Of a DNA stretch of 42,447 nt, positions 1-7,818 are shown in pieces (the first letter of the stretch is position 1; the number at the start of each line of letters is the position of its first letter). The DNA comes from Verrucomicrobia bacterium UBA3761 (lineage in GTDB: Bacteria > Verrucomicrobiota > Kiritimatiellia > RFP12 > UBA1067), in contig DFGB01000017.1 of the NCBI GenBank assembly GCA_002371135.1, forward strand, positions 1 to 42,447. Reading direction: 5' to 3'. A program made the translations under genes and the position numbers. The notes beneath the pieces were generated by a model. That model was not told the DNA's origin. It saw only the letters and a program-made list of their open reading frames with translations, and did no database searches.

Positions 1-155
1 GAGCGACGGCAATAGAGCGTGGCGCTCAAGCCGCGCCACGGCCTTTGTCGAACTTGACGGGAGGGCCGCGCTTTAGTGCGGCTCTCCTACTTCCTACTTC
101 GAGCCCGCTAGGGCTCTCCTACTTCCTACTTGCGCGAAGCGCGAAGCGCGGAGCG
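1..155. repeat. GC hairpins and CTACTTCC word repeats downstream of tilS
   Basis: No convincing gene. A 19-bp direct repeat, GCTCTCCTACTTCCTACTT, lies at 81-99 and 113-131. Between the copies is a perfect hairpin, GAGCCC (101-106) GCTA GGGCTC (111-116). Further hairpins are CGTGGCGC/GCGCCACG near 19-41 and GGGAGGGCCGC...GCGGCTCTCC near 59-87. The word GGGAGGGCCGCGCTT recurs near 37203, and the TCCTACTTCC words recur at 1530-1560 and 33865-33945. The block could terminate the leftward tilS transcript, but that is inference. Confidence 0.7.
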
Positions 156-824
156 CTAGCGCTCGCGGAGGAAGCCGGCGATTTTATGGATGTGTTCGAC
201 GAGGTTGGGGTCGAGGTTTTCTTCAAGGAACGGGATGACGATGTGGCGGACTTTGTTGCGCTCGATGTCGAGGTCATCGTTCGAGGCGTCCTCGCGCCAT
301 TCCTCGCCATATTTGCGCAGGTAGGCCTTGAGCTCTGCATCGCGGCAGCCGAGAAGCGGGCGGACGAATTTGATCGCGCCGACTTTCGATACGGGCTTGA
401 GGCCGGCGAGCCCCTGGGGACCGGAGGCGCGGCGGATGCGCATTAGGAAGGTCTCGGCCTCGTCGTCCATGTGATGGCCGGTCGCAATGGCGTCGAGGCC
501 GAGCGCCTGCATGCAAGTCTCGAAGAAAGCGAGGCGGACGCGCCGGGCGGCCATTTCAAGCGATTCGCCATCGGCCTGTTTTACTTTGGCATGCAGGCCT
601 TTGAATCTCAGCCCGAGGCGTTTTGCGAGTGCTTTGACGAAGCGGTATTCCTCTTTCGATTCCTTGCGCAGTCCGTGGTCGACATGCAGCACGACGAAGC
701 GTTTGGCGGCGTTTTTCTTTTTGCCGCCCTTTGTCAGCAGAAAAGCGAGCGCGACAGAATCCGCCCCGCCGCTTACGGCGAGCCCGATCCGCCCTGAGGG
801 TAATATGCCGCGGTCGATGCGCAT
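156..824 (-). CDS. tilS: tRNA(Ile)-lysidine synthase TilS, short form
   Basis: TilS joins lysine to C34 of the CAU-anticodon isoleucine tRNA, using ATP, so that the tRNA reads AUA. The N-type ATP pyrophosphatase core is complete. The PP-loop SGGADS is at residues 18-23, followed by LHVDHGLR, the conserved ATGHHMDDEAETFLMR and, later, EDASN.D plus RNKVRH. At 222 residues the protein holds only this catalytic domain. The E. coli enzyme has about 430 residues, with C-terminal tRNA-binding domains that are absent here. The reading frame stops (TAG at 156-158) just before repeat-rich DNA, so the shortness may be natural or may result from loss of the 3' end. It lies 31 bp downstream of ruvA on the same strand and is probably co-transcribed with it. 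The family call is firm; full activity without the C-terminal domains is uncertain. Confidence 0.9.
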   Translation of the reverse strand: MRIDRGILPSGRIGLAVSGGADSVALAFLLTKGGKKKNAAKRFVVLHVDHGLRKESKEEYRFVKALAKRLGLRFKGLHAKVKQADGESLEMAARRVRLAFFETCMQALGLDAIATGHHMDDEAETFLMRIRRASGPQGLAGLKPVSKVGAIKFVRPLLGCRDAELKAYLRKYGEEWREDASNDDLDIERNKVRHIVIPFLEENLDPNLVEHIHKIAGFLRER

Positions 825-855
825 TTTAGTTGGCAGTCAAGGGGCTGATAGGGGA

Positions 856-1455
856 TTATCTACCTCTGCCTGCGAGGGCGAGGCGGATGACGGATTCGGT
901 GTCGGACACGGATGGGTTGGCCTTGACTACGGCGACGACCATGGCGCTTGCGATCTCGTCGGTGAAGCCGAGAGCGCCGAGCGCCTTGCGCGCGTCGACG
1001 AGGAATGCCTTTTCGTCGCGCGCGGTTTTAGAGCCGAGCGCAAGCGCTTCAATGGCGTTGATTTTGTCCTTGAGTTCGATGCAGATTTTCTCGGCCGTCT
1101 TTTTGCCGACGCCTTTGATGGCCGAAAGGCGTTTGGCGTCGCCGCCGGCTATCGCGAGCGAGAGTTCGCCTAGAGAGCCGCCGGAGAGAATGGAGAGGGC
1201 GATTTTCGGCCCGACGCCGGAGACCGCGGTCAGGCGCAAAAACAATTCGCGCTCCGCCGGAGTCCAGAATCCGTAGAGCGATTCATCGTCCTCGCGGACG
1301 CAATGGTAGACGAGGAGCTTCACTTCCTCGCCCGTCTTCGGCAATCTATCGTATGTGGAGACGGGGATCTCCATTGCATAGCCGACGCCGCACGCCTCGA
1401 TGATGGCCGTGCCGGGCGTCTTTTCGGCAAGTGTTCCGCGGATGTAGGAAATCAT
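856..1455 (-). CDS. ruvA: Holliday junction DNA helicase subunit RuvA
   Basis: RuvA binds four-way Holliday junctions as a tetramer and loads the RuvB motor during recombination and fork repair. The 199 residues match the usual family length of about 200. The N-terminal OB-fold begins MISYIRGTLAEK and continues through the conserved GVGY (residues 23-26) and LYGF. Two helix-hairpin-helix motifs follow, SGVGPKIALSIL (79-90) and IKGVGKKTAEKI (113-124). The C-terminal RuvB-binding domain is recognisable as ARKALGALGF. No ruvB or ruvC lies in the window. The gene is followed at 31 bp by tilS; upstream is a palindromic repeat spacer separating it from the M20 peptidase gene. Confidence 0.97.
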   Translation of the reverse strand: MISYIRGTLAEKTPGTAIIEACGVGYAMEIPVSTYDRLPKTGEEVKLLVYHCVREDDESLYGFWTPAERELFLRLTAVSGVGPKIALSILSGGSLGELSLAIAGGDAKRLSAIKGVGKKTAEKICIELKDKINAIEALALGSKTARDEKAFLVDARKALGALGFTDEIASAMVVAVVKANPSVSDTESVIRLALAGRGR

Positions 1456-1568
1456 AAGTAGTTGGTAGTTGGCAGTATCTAGAAAGTAGGAAGTAGGAAA
1501 TTTGCTGTTCAGGCGGGGCGTACGTATTATCTCCTACTTCCTACCTTCTACTTCCTGCTTTCCAGGTA
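1456..1568. repeat. AGTAGGA palindromic word array
   Basis: The spacer between the M20 peptidase and ruvA genes has a left arm around 1480-1500 (AAAGTAGGAAGTAGGAAAT). Its right arm at 1531-1562 reads as the reverse complement (ATCTCCTACTTCCTACC and so on). The two enclose about 30 nt. AGTTGGCAGT words flank the ruvA side. The arms would pair in the transcript of either strand. I see no promoter here. Confidence 0.75.
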
Positions 1569-2912
1569 CTAAAGCGCTTCGAGAATTGCTTTGGCCCAGG
1601 TGCGGGCGAGGGAGAATTGCTTGAACGAGTAGCTTTCGTTCGGTGAGTGGATGCGGTCTTCGGCCTGGCCCCAGCCGACGATGAGCGGAGACGCGCCAGA
1701 GACTTCCTTCAGGATCGACACGACGGGGATGGAAGCGCCGTCCCACTGGAACACGCTGCCGCGCGAGTCCATCTCTTCAAGGACGATGCCTGCGAGGCGG
1801 AAGAGCGGCGAGGAGACGCTCAGGCGGAAGCCTCCCGCCCCTGCGTTGAAGTCTTCCAGAGTGAGTTTCATACCGGGCGGCGTGTGCTCTTCAAGGTGGG
1901 CCTTGACGGCGTTGAAGGCTCGCTGCGGGGATTGTCCAGGCACGAGGCGCATGGAGATTTTGGCGATGGCCGAGGAAGGGATGACGGTTTTCGCGCCGGC
2001 GCCGCCATAACCGGAATGGATGCCGTTCACTTCGATCGTGGGCATGAACGAGAGGCGCTCGACGATCGGCTTTCTCCGGTCGCCGCCGACCGGTTCGCAC
2101 CCGATATCCGCCGCAAACGCTTCGTCCGATGGAGTGCTTTGCGCGGCGAGGGCGCGTTCGTCGTCGCCGGGGGGTTCGATACCGTCCATGAAACCCTTGA
2201 CGGCGATGGCGCCGTCGGCATCGTGGAGGGAGGCGACGAGTCCGGCGATGGCCTGGGCGGGGTTGGGGGCGACGCCGCCATATTCGCCGGAGTGGAGGTC
2301 GCGCGAGGGTCCGTCGAGGCGGATTGTGAAGTGGCTGACGCCGCGGAGCCCTGCTACGATGGCGGGCTGGAGATCGGAGGCGGCGGCAGTGTCGCACACG
2401 AGCATCACATCGGCCGCGAGGCGTTTGCGCATCGACGGCGCCATTTGGATGAGTGCGCCGCTGCCGGATTCCTCCTGGCCCTCGAGGACGATCTTGATGT
2501 TTGGCGCGTTGTTTTTGGCGGCGTCCGAGGCGAGGTAGTCCTTGAGGCCGCAAAGGAAGGCGAAAAACTGCCCCTTGTCATCCTGTGCGCCACGGCAGTA
2601 GACGCGGTCGCCGACGATCGCGGGCTCGAAGGGCGGCGTCTTCCATTCGTCGACGGGATCCGGCGGCTGGACGTCGTAGTGGCCGTAGAAGAGGATTGTA
2701 CGCCCGTGCGCCTCGCCTTTGCGTTCTGCAAAAAGGACCGGCGGCGCAAAGCCTTTTTCCGGCTGGAGGAGCTCGCCTTCGAAGCCAAGTTCCGCCAGCC
2801 ACGTCTTCAGCCACATGGCGCACGAGACGCAGTCGCGCAGTTTCGCGGGGTCCGCCCCTACGGATTGAAAGCGCAGGAGCGTGAAGTAGTCTTGTTGTAT
2901 TGCAGTTTCCAT
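1569..2912 (-). CDS. M20 family metallopeptidase (dipeptidase/carboxypeptidase-like)
   Basis: This is a 447-residue cytoplasmic zinc peptidase of the ArgE/DapE/ACY1/CPG2 superfamily (M20), expected to cleave di- or short peptides or remove acyl groups. The metal site is complete: H78 and D80 in GHYDVQ, bridging D111 in GAQDDKG, base E147 and ligand E148 in EGQEESGS, a further Asp in VCDTA (about 173), and a C-terminal His in EDRIHSPNES. The lid or dimerisation domain lies in the middle (DLHSGEYGG to GYGGAGAKTVIP). The motif set and length fit the dipeptidase subfamily often annotated simply as M20 dipeptidase. There is no signal peptide. The start at 2912 lies just past repeat DNA and has no strong ribosome-binding site. 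Substrate is not predictable from sequence. Confidence 0.92.
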   Translation of the reverse strand: METAIQQDYFTLLRFQSVGADPAKLRDCVSCAMWLKTWLAELGFEGELLQPEKGFAPPVLFAERKGEAHGRTILFYGHYDVQPPDPVDEWKTPPFEPAIVGDRVYCRGAQDDKGQFFAFLCGLKDYLASDAAKNNAPNIKIVLEGQEESGSGALIQMAPSMRKRLAADVMLVCDTAAASDLQPAIVAGLRGVSHFTIRLDGPSRDLHSGEYGGVAPNPAQAIAGLVASLHDADGAIAVKGFMDGIEPPGDDERALAAQSTPSDEAFAADIGCEPVGGDRRKPIVERLSFMPTIEVNGIHSGYGGAGAKTVIPSSAIAKISMRLVPGQSPQRAFNAVKAHLEEHTPPGMKLTLEDFNAGAGGFRLSVSSPLFRLAGIVLEEMDSRGSVFQWDGASIPVVSILKEVSGASPLIVGWGQAEDRIHSPNESYSFKQFSLARTWAKAILEAL

Positions 2913-2991
2913 AAAAGTTGAAGAGAATTTTTCGATTTTTTATCGCAGAGACGCAGAGTGCGCAGAGGTTTGAGCCAAATCGAAAAATCCC
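2913..2991. repeat. TTTTTCGATTT inverted repeat with CAGAG words
   Basis: The 79-bp spacer has TTTTTCGATTTTTT near 2929-2942 and its complement AAATCGAAAAAT near 2978-2989. They enclose degenerate GCAGAG words. The minus-strand reading TCGAAAAATTCTCT immediately precedes the M20 start and recurs before skp, before fkp and twice in the 31176-31546 spacer. Confidence 0.7.
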
Positions 2992-4110
2992 CTAAATGTA
3001 GAACGCCAACATTGTCGCGACGGCGGCGAGGATGGTGAGGACGAGAAAAACGGCGGCGCGTTTGAGGAAGCGGCGGCGCTTGAGTTCGTCGACGAATTTG
3101 CGGATTTCGACATCCTCCGTTTCGAAGGAAAGCGTGCTTGCGCGGTTCGAATCGCCAACGCTGTCGAGAACGGCCTTTATGGAAAGCTGGGTCGGGGCGG
3201 TTTCCGAGGTCTGCGCAAACTCTACCCTAGCCGCGCTGCGCGAGTCGAGCCTGTAGCCGAGGCGCTCGAACTCCGCCAGTAGCTCCGTCGGCCCTGCGAT
3301 GCGGCGCTCCTTCTCCTTCACGCACATGCGGCGGATGAGGACGGCGAGGAGGGGGTTGACGGCGCTGTTGTAGTCGCGGATGTCGGGGAAGGGCTCCGAA
3401 GAAAGCGATTTGGCGAGAATCTGCGGAGCGTTGGGTCCTTCGTAAGGAGGCTTGCCGGCGATCATTTCGAAGAGCACGACGCCGAGGGAATAAATGTCGG
3501 CGCGGGTGTCGACCTGCGAGGCGTCGATGGCCTGCTCCGGGGCGACGTATGCGGGCGTGCCGAAGACGCTCTCCGCCGAGGTGCTGAGCGAATCCTTGAT
3601 GTCATCTGCCTTTGCGATGCCGAGGTCGACGAGCTTGACGAGTCCGTCGGGCTGGATCATGATATTCTCGGGCTTGATGTCGCGATGGACGATTTTGAAT
3701 TTCTGCGCGGCTTCGAGAGCGCTGGCGACTTGCATTATCACCTCGACGGCGCGGTCGGGTTCGAAGCGGCCTGCGAACGCGATCGCCTGGCGGAGATCGC
3801 CGCCGGAGACGTAGTCCATCACGATGTAGTAGAGCGAGAGGGCTTCGTCGAAACCAGCGTCGTGGACGGCGACGAGGTTGGGGTGGCGGATGCGCGTGGC
3901 AAGGCGCGCTTCGCGAAGGAAGCGCTTTACGTAGCTTTCGTTGGCGGCGGCGACGTCGGGGTAGAGGACCTTGAGCGCGTAGAGGGTGTCAAGCATCTCG
4001 TGGCGGACGAGATACACGGCGCCAAGGCCGCCTGAGCCGAGCTTGCGCTCGATCGCATAGCCGTGGAACTTGTCGCCTGCGTTGAAGATTTCCGGTCGTT
4101 TTTCTGCCAT
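2992..4110 (-). CDS. Hanks-type Ser/Thr protein kinase, C-terminal membrane anchor (kinase B)
   Basis: This bacterial eukaryotic-like serine/threonine kinase has 372 residues. The catalytic domain spans about residues 18-290: glycine loop GSGGLGAVY (25-33), ATP-anchoring K47, catalytic loop HRDIKPEN (142-149), metal-binding D162 in a DLG variant of DFG, a threonine-rich activation loop before GTPAYVAPEQ, then DIYSLGVVLFEM. A linker of about 60 residues leads to one hydrophobic helix (about 350-372) that ends the protein. The kinase is therefore probably tail-anchored with its catalytic domain in the cytoplasm and no extracellular sensor such as PASTA. It is the last gene of a tight kinase-phosphatase-kinase run and starts 8 nt after the PP2C stop. 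Substrates are unknown. Confidence 0.94.
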   Translation of the reverse strand: MAEKRPEIFNAGDKFHGYAIERKLGSGGLGAVYLVRHEMLDTLYALKVLYPDVAAANESYVKRFLREARLATRIRHPNLVAVHDAGFDEALSLYYIVMDYVSGGDLRQAIAFAGRFEPDRAVEVIMQVASALEAAQKFKIVHRDIKPENIMIQPDGLVKLVDLGIAKADDIKDSLSTSAESVFGTPAYVAPEQAIDASQVDTRADIYSLGVVLFEMIAGKPPYEGPNAPQILAKSLSSEPFPDIRDYNSAVNPLLAVLIRRMCVKEKERRIAGPTELLAEFERLGYRLDSRSAARVEFAQTSETAPTQLSIKAVLDSVGDSNRASTLSFETEDVEIRKFVDELKRRRFLKRAAVFLVLTILAAVATMLAFYI

Positions 4111-4118
4111 GGTATTCC

Positions 4119-4895
4119 CTATACGGCCTTGACGAGAATGAACGTGTAGTTATCGTGGGCGCCGCGTTCGAGGATCGTCCGTTCAAGCGCGGCGGCCTTG
4201 TCTTCAAGGGAAGTTTGCGAGCCCAGGATGCGTTCGAGGTCGCGTGCGTCGGCCATGTCGTAGACGCCGTCGGAGCAGAACAGGTAGAGGTCGCCGGGGT
4301 GGATTTCGATTTTGCGCCAGTCCGGGGAGACGTTGTTTTCGATGCCGACGGCGCGAGTGAGGATGTGGGAAAGGACGCCTGCGGCAATGGACAGTTCGTC
4401 GGCGAGGGCGCGGCATGAGCTGCGTCGCGAGATTTCGCCGGCGATCGTGTGGTCGTGCGTGAGCAGTTCCAGCGCGCCCGCCCTGAGACGGTAGGCGCGG
4501 CTGTCGCCGACGTGGGCGATGACGGCTTCGGACGGGTTTTCGGGCGAGACGAACATCGCGACGAGCGTCGAGCCCATCTGGCGGAACGAATGCGCCGCGG
4601 CGAATTCCCTTATTTCCGTGTTCGCGAGCGAAATGGCATCGGCCGAGCGCTTCATCAACTTCGCAAACGAATTCGAGCATCCGGCCGCCGCCCGGGAGAG
4701 CGCCTTGCAAACGATCGACGACGCCTCGGCGCCGCCTTGCGCGCCGCCCATGCCGTCCGCGACGGCGAATACGTGCGAGCGCGGGTCGATGAAGAAGCTA
4801 TCCTGGTTGTCCTTGCGCACGAGCCCCTGCTCGCACTTCGAGACGCATTCGAGCATCGGCGAAGGCTTGCGCCTCAATTTGAAAAACGACAGCAT
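4119..4895 (-). CDS. PP2C-family Ser/Thr protein phosphatase
   Basis: This metal-dependent phosphatase (PPM/PP2C, Stp/PrpC type) removes phosphate from Ser/Thr and normally opposes the kinases encoded beside it. The 258 residues carry the family motifs in order: RKDNQDS (28-33, metal D32), VADGMGG (45-51, metal D47), GDSRAYRLR, LTHDHT, CSDGVYD and a final DNYTFILV. It lies between two Hanks kinase genes, 7 nt after the upstream kinase and 8 nt before the downstream one. A strong Shine-Dalgarno, AGGAGGTG, sits upstream of the ATG at 4895. The same bases encode the last residues (MRR) and part of the stop of the upstream kinase, so translation is probably coupled. No membrane segment is visible; it should act in the cytoplasm. 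Confidence 0.95.
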   Translation of the reverse strand: MLSFFKLRRKPSPMLECVSKCEQGLVRKDNQDSFFIDPRSHVFAVADGMGGAQGGAEASSIVCKALSRAAAGCSNSFAKLMKRSADAISLANTEIREFAAAHSFRQMGSTLVAMFVSPENPSEAVIAHVGDSRAYRLRAGALELLTHDHTIAGEISRRSSCRALADELSIAAGVLSHILTRAVGIENNVSPDWRKIEIHPGDLYLFCSDGVYDMADARDLERILGSQTSLEDKAAALERTILERGAHDNYTFILVKAV

Positions 4896-4902
4896 GGCCT
4901 TT

Positions 4903-5940
4903 TCACCTCCTCATGAAAACAGAAATCGCCGCCGCAACGAGCGCTTCAAGCGAAAATACGAGAGCGACGAGCGCGTAGATGACGCCGCGGTCCTCGTACC
5001 ACGGGGTGGTGTTGACGGCGAGGATCGCATCGGGCAGATAGCGCGAAACTTTCTCGGGATGGGCGAGAAGCGCGATGACGTCGTGGGCGCTTTGCGGGCG
5101 CGAGGCGGCGTTGGGGAGCATCATGGCGCGAGCGAGCATCGCGAGCGCGGCGGGGACGTCCGGGCGGATCGAACGTGCGTCGGGGGGGAGGCGTCCGTCG
5201 AGCGCCTTGGCGAGAGTAGCCATCGGGCTTTCGCCTTCGTTGGGGCGGTGGCCGGTCATCATTTCGAACATCACGACGCCTAGCGAATAAATGTCGGCGC
5301 GGATATCTACCGTGCGCGAATCCAGCATCTGCTCCGGGGCCATGTAGGCGGGCGTGCCGACGACGGCCTCGGCGCGAGTGACGTTGATCTCGTCCCGGGC
5401 GGCTTTCTTCGAATCGAAGCGCGAGATGCCGAAGTCGGCGAGTTTGGCCTGCCCGTCCGCCGCCATCATTATGTTCGCGCTTTTCACGTCGCGGTGGACC
5501 ATGCCGTTTTCTTCAATTGCAAACAGGGCCGAAGCGACGTCGGCGACAATCGACGGGATGCGGCTGAATTCGAGCGGCCCCGACTCGGCAATGGCCTTCG
5601 CGAGCGAACCCCGGGGCATGTATTCCATCGTCATGTAGGCGAGGGAGGTCTCCGGGTCCTTGCCGACGTCGTAGACGCGCAGCATGTTCGGGTGGTCGAT
5701 GCTCATTGCGAACTCTGCTTCGCGGACGAAGCGGCTTTCGAGTTCGCGCCACTCCTCGGCGCTGTCCACCGTCCGAGGGTCGAGGATTTTCACGGCTAGC
5801 ATTTCGTTCGCCACCGGGTCTTCGACGAGATACACCTCGCCCATGCCGCCGCGGCCGAGAAGGCGCACGATGGTATAGTTCCCGAAGTGCGAACCGTCGG
5901 GAAGGATTTGCTCGTGGAGTTTTCGCGTGTGCGTAGTCAT
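4903..5940 (-). CDS. Hanks-type Ser/Thr protein kinase, tail-anchored (kinase A)
   Basis: This second eukaryotic-like Ser/Thr kinase has 345 residues from the chosen start. Motifs are GRGGMGEVYLVE (29-40), K51, HRDVKSAN (149-156), DFG (169-171), GTPAYMAPEQ and DIYSLGVVMFEM. One hydrophobic helix near residues 321-341 ends almost at the C terminus (FMRR), giving a tail-anchored protein. The frame stays open for 37 more codons upstream, but that would overlap nfeD and adds an Arg-rich, non-conserved stretch. I chose the ATG at 5940 because it overlaps the nfeD stop by one base (TGATG), typical of coupled genes. The PP2C gene follows after 7 nt. It is likely a partner of that phosphatase. Confidence 0.93.
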   Translation of the reverse strand: MTTHTRKLHEQILPDGSHFGNYTIVRLLGRGGMGEVYLVEDPVANEMLAVKILDPRTVDSAEEWRELESRFVREAEFAMSIDHPNMLRVYDVGKDPETSLAYMTMEYMPRGSLAKAIAESGPLEFSRIPSIVADVASALFAIEENGMVHRDVKSANIMMAADGQAKLADFGISRFDSKKAARDEINVTRAEAVVGTPAYMAPEQMLDSRTVDIRADIYSLGVVMFEMMTGHRPNEGESPMATLAKALDGRLPPDARSIRPDVPAALAMLARAMMLPNAASRPQSAHDVIALLAHPEKVSRYLPDAILAVNTTPWYEDRGVIYALVALVFSLEALVAAAISVFMRR

Positions 5941-6404
5941 CAGCCGGCGGCGGGAGACTGGATTTTTTCCACGGTCATCGTCAGATTCTTCTGTGCGACG
6001 ACTCTGACGTGCGCACCCTTGCCGAGCGGCGCGGCGGATTCGGCGGTCCATTCGGCATCGCCAATCAAGACGCGGCCGGTCTCGGGCGGGTTTACGGCCT
6101 CTGTGACGACGCCCGCGCGGCCGACGTATTCAGAGTCGAAGTCCGAATGCGAAGTCTGCTTCGAGCCGGAGAAGATGCCTTTCAGCCAGCGCCTGAGGAC
6201 GGCGAGGTAGAAGATGGTGAAGGCTGAAAACGCGGCCATCTGCCACACTGGGGTGAGCGCTTCGCCGAAGAAGAAGCGCAGCAAGCCCACGCTTGCGGCC
6301 GAGAGGCCGAAGAAGAATATCACGAAGCCTGGAGAGAGAATCTCCATGAGCATCAACGCGGCCCCGATGTAGAGCCAAAGCCAGGCGCAGGATGTCATTG
6401 TCAT
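5940..6404 (-). CDS. NfeD-like membrane protein
   Basis: This 154-residue protein has the short NfeD layout. Hydrophobic helices occupy about residues 4-60 (WLWLYIGAALMLMEIL, FVIFFFGLSAASVG and a third before VLRRWLKG). A C-terminal soluble OB-fold of about 65 residues follows, starting YVGRAGVVTEAVNPPETGRV and including GDAEWTA and GAHVRVVAQKNLTMTVE. NfeD proteins work with stomatin/prohibitin-like partners or membrane proteases; no partner gene is in the window. The start overlaps the dnaX stop (ATGA) and the stop overlaps the kinase A start, so it is embedded in one operon. A second ATG two codons in is also possible. Confidence 0.85.
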   Translation of the reverse strand: MTMTSCAWLWLYIGAALMLMEILSPGFVIFFFGLSAASVGLLRFFFGEALTPVWQMAAFSAFTIFYLAVLRRWLKGIFSGSKQTSHSDFDSEYVGRAGVVTEAVNPPETGRVLIGDAEWTAESAAPLGKGAHVRVVAQKNLTMTVEKIQSPAAG

Positions 6405-7726
6405 TTCCTTTTCTCCCTTATGTCTGAAAGCGAAGCGCCGGGGACGGCGTCGATTATCGAGTTTACGACAGGGTCGTCGAGGATTTCCTTGCGGTGCGCA
6501 TCGCTGGCCGCAGGCGGAGGCGGCGGGACAGGCGCGCTGTCCCGGGCCGGCGCCTGCGGGGCTGGCGCGGCGGCTTTCAATTCGCGCACGGCGCGCATTA
6601 GTTCTTCGATCGTCGCCGTCGAGGCGATGCGGCCGGCGCGAAGGAGCGACATTTCAAGCGTAGTGCGCACGCTGAGCACGTAGCGCAGTTTATCCTCCGT
6701 CTGCGCGAGCAAATCGCATATCTTGAAAATCCTGCCGGCGTCGACGCCTTGCGCCTGCGCTTGAAGGACGGCAATCTGCTCTTCGGTCGCCTCGAGCGAT
6801 TTCGACTTGGGCCCCAGCGCTTTGAGGACGACGAGGTTGCGGAAGTGCGAGAGAAGTTCGGCCGAGACGCGCCGCATGTTCTTGCCGGCGGAGTCGAAGG
6901 CGTCAATCGCTTCAAGAATCCCCGCGTCGTCGCCTTTTAGAATCGCGGAGGCGAGGTTTTCGAGGCTCGTGCGCGAGACGAGCCCGAAGACGCCCAGGGC
7001 GTCCTCTTCGGTGATTTTCGAGCCCTTGAAGGAGATAAGCTGATCAAGCGACGAAAGCGCGTCGCGCATGCCGCCTTCGGCGCCGCGGGCGATTGCGAGG
7101 AGCGCATCGTCCTCGGCGTCGATGCCCTCCTTCCCGCAGATGTATTTGAGGCGCGAAACGATATCCTTCGTCAGGATGCGCCGCAGGTCGAAACGCTGGC
7201 AGCGCGAGACGATGGTGGCGAGGACCTTGTCGCCCTCGGTCGTGGCGAAGACGAATTTCACGAACGGCGGCGGCTCTTCGAGCGTCTTGAGCAGGCTGTT
7301 CCACGCTGCGTTCGAGAGCATGTGGCATTCGTCGATGATGAAGATTTTATACTTCGACGCCGTGGGCTTGAACTGTATGTCCTCTATGATAGGCTTGACG
7401 TCTTCCACCTTGTTGTGGCTGGCTGCGTCGAGTTCGATTACGTCGATGGAGCGTCCGGCGGCGATGTCCTCGCAGTTTCTGCAATGCGCGCAGGGTTCGA
7501 TTTCTCCGGGGTTTTCCTCGTGGAGGCAGTTGAGGGCTTTGGCGAAGATGCGCGAGAGGGTGGTCTTGCCGATCCCGCGCGGCCCGATGAAAAGGTATGC
7601 GTTCGCCACGTGGTTGGAGGCGATCGCGTTTTTCAGCGTCCGGACGACATGTTCCTGGCCTATGACATCGGCAAATGCCATGGGGCGGTACTTCAGCGTC
7701 AGTTGCGTATGTGTAGCATCAGTCAT
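6401..7726 (-). CDS. dnaX: DNA polymerase III subunit gamma/tau
   Basis: DnaX is the AAA+ subunit of the clamp loader. It loads the sliding clamp and organises the replisome. From the ATG at 7726 it has 441 residues: LKYRPMAFADVIGQEHVV, Walker A GPRGIGKT (48-55), four zinc-binding Cys (67, 79, 82, 85), Walker B FIIDECHML, sensor FATTE and SRCQRFD. Domain III follows, then a Pro/Ala-rich linker (about 385-410). The length resembles gamma rather than long tau; no tau-specific C-terminal domain and no obvious slippery frameshift site was seen. Upstream ATGs at 7765 and 7738 lie within the promoter, the second overlapping the -10 box. The predicted +1 near 7730 makes 7726 the likely, nearly leaderless, start. 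It is the first gene of an operon with nfeD and the kinase genes. Confidence 0.96.
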   Translation of the reverse strand: MTDATHTQLTLKYRPMAFADVIGQEHVVRTLKNAIASNHVANAYLFIGPRGIGKTTLSRIFAKALNCLHEENPGEIEPCAHCRNCEDIAAGRSIDVIELDAASHNKVEDVKPIIEDIQFKPTASKYKIFIIDECHMLSNAAWNSLLKTLEEPPPFVKFVFATTEGDKVLATIVSRCQRFDLRRILTKDIVSRLKYICGKEGIDAEDDALLAIARGAEGGMRDALSSLDQLISFKGSKITEEDALGVFGLVSRTSLENLASAILKGDDAGILEAIDAFDSAGKNMRRVSAELLSHFRNLVVLKALGPKSKSLEATEEQIAVLQAQAQGVDAGRIFKICDLLAQTEDKLRYVLSVRTTLEMSLLRAGRIASTATIEELMRAVRELKAAAPAPQAPARDSAPVPPPPPAASDAHRKEILDDPVVNSIIDAVPGASLSDIREKRK

Positions 7727-7736
7727 TGCACCGCTC

Positions 7737-7765
7737 ATTATACCATAATTCGCCCTGGCGTGCAA
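7737..7765 (-). promoter_or_regulatory. dnaX promoter, extended -10
   Basis: Read on the minus strand, TTGCAC (7765-7760) is followed after 17 bp by TATAAT (7742-7737) inside the extended -10 sequence ATGGTATAAT. The predicted start near 7730 leaves about 4 nt before the dnaX ATG. This is one half of a near-perfect inverted pair with the pelA promoter, centred on the hairpin GCAACTGCGC AGAC GCGCAGTTGC (7762-7785). Confidence 0.75.
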
Positions 7766-7781
7766 CTGCGCAGACGCGCAG

Positions 7782-7811
7782 TTGCGCCGGCAGGCGAATT
7801 AATGGTATAAT
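7782..7811 (+). promoter_or_regulatory. pelA promoter, extended -10
   Basis: TTGCGC (7782-7787), 18 bp, TATAAT (7806-7811), again as ATGGTATAAT. The predicted start is near 7818, directly before the pelA ATG at 7819. The arms CATTATACCATAATTCGCC (from 7736) and GGCGAATTAATGGTATAATG (ending 7812) are complementary apart from one extra base. The two promoters are therefore mirror images. Confidence 0.75.
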
Positions 7812-7818
7812 GGCGCGC

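Noticed and set aside
45..446. Plus-strand frame of 133 codons at the window start
   Set aside because: It overlaps tilS on the other strand and its first part is repeat DNA; no family resemblance.
3135..3160. tRNA T-loop-like GGTTCGAATCGCC
   Set aside because: It lies within the kinase coding sequence and no cloverleaf can be built around it.
5941..6051. 37-codon upstream extension of the kinase A gene
   Set aside because: It overlaps nfeD, is Arg-rich without conservation, and the coupled TGATG start at 5940 is better.
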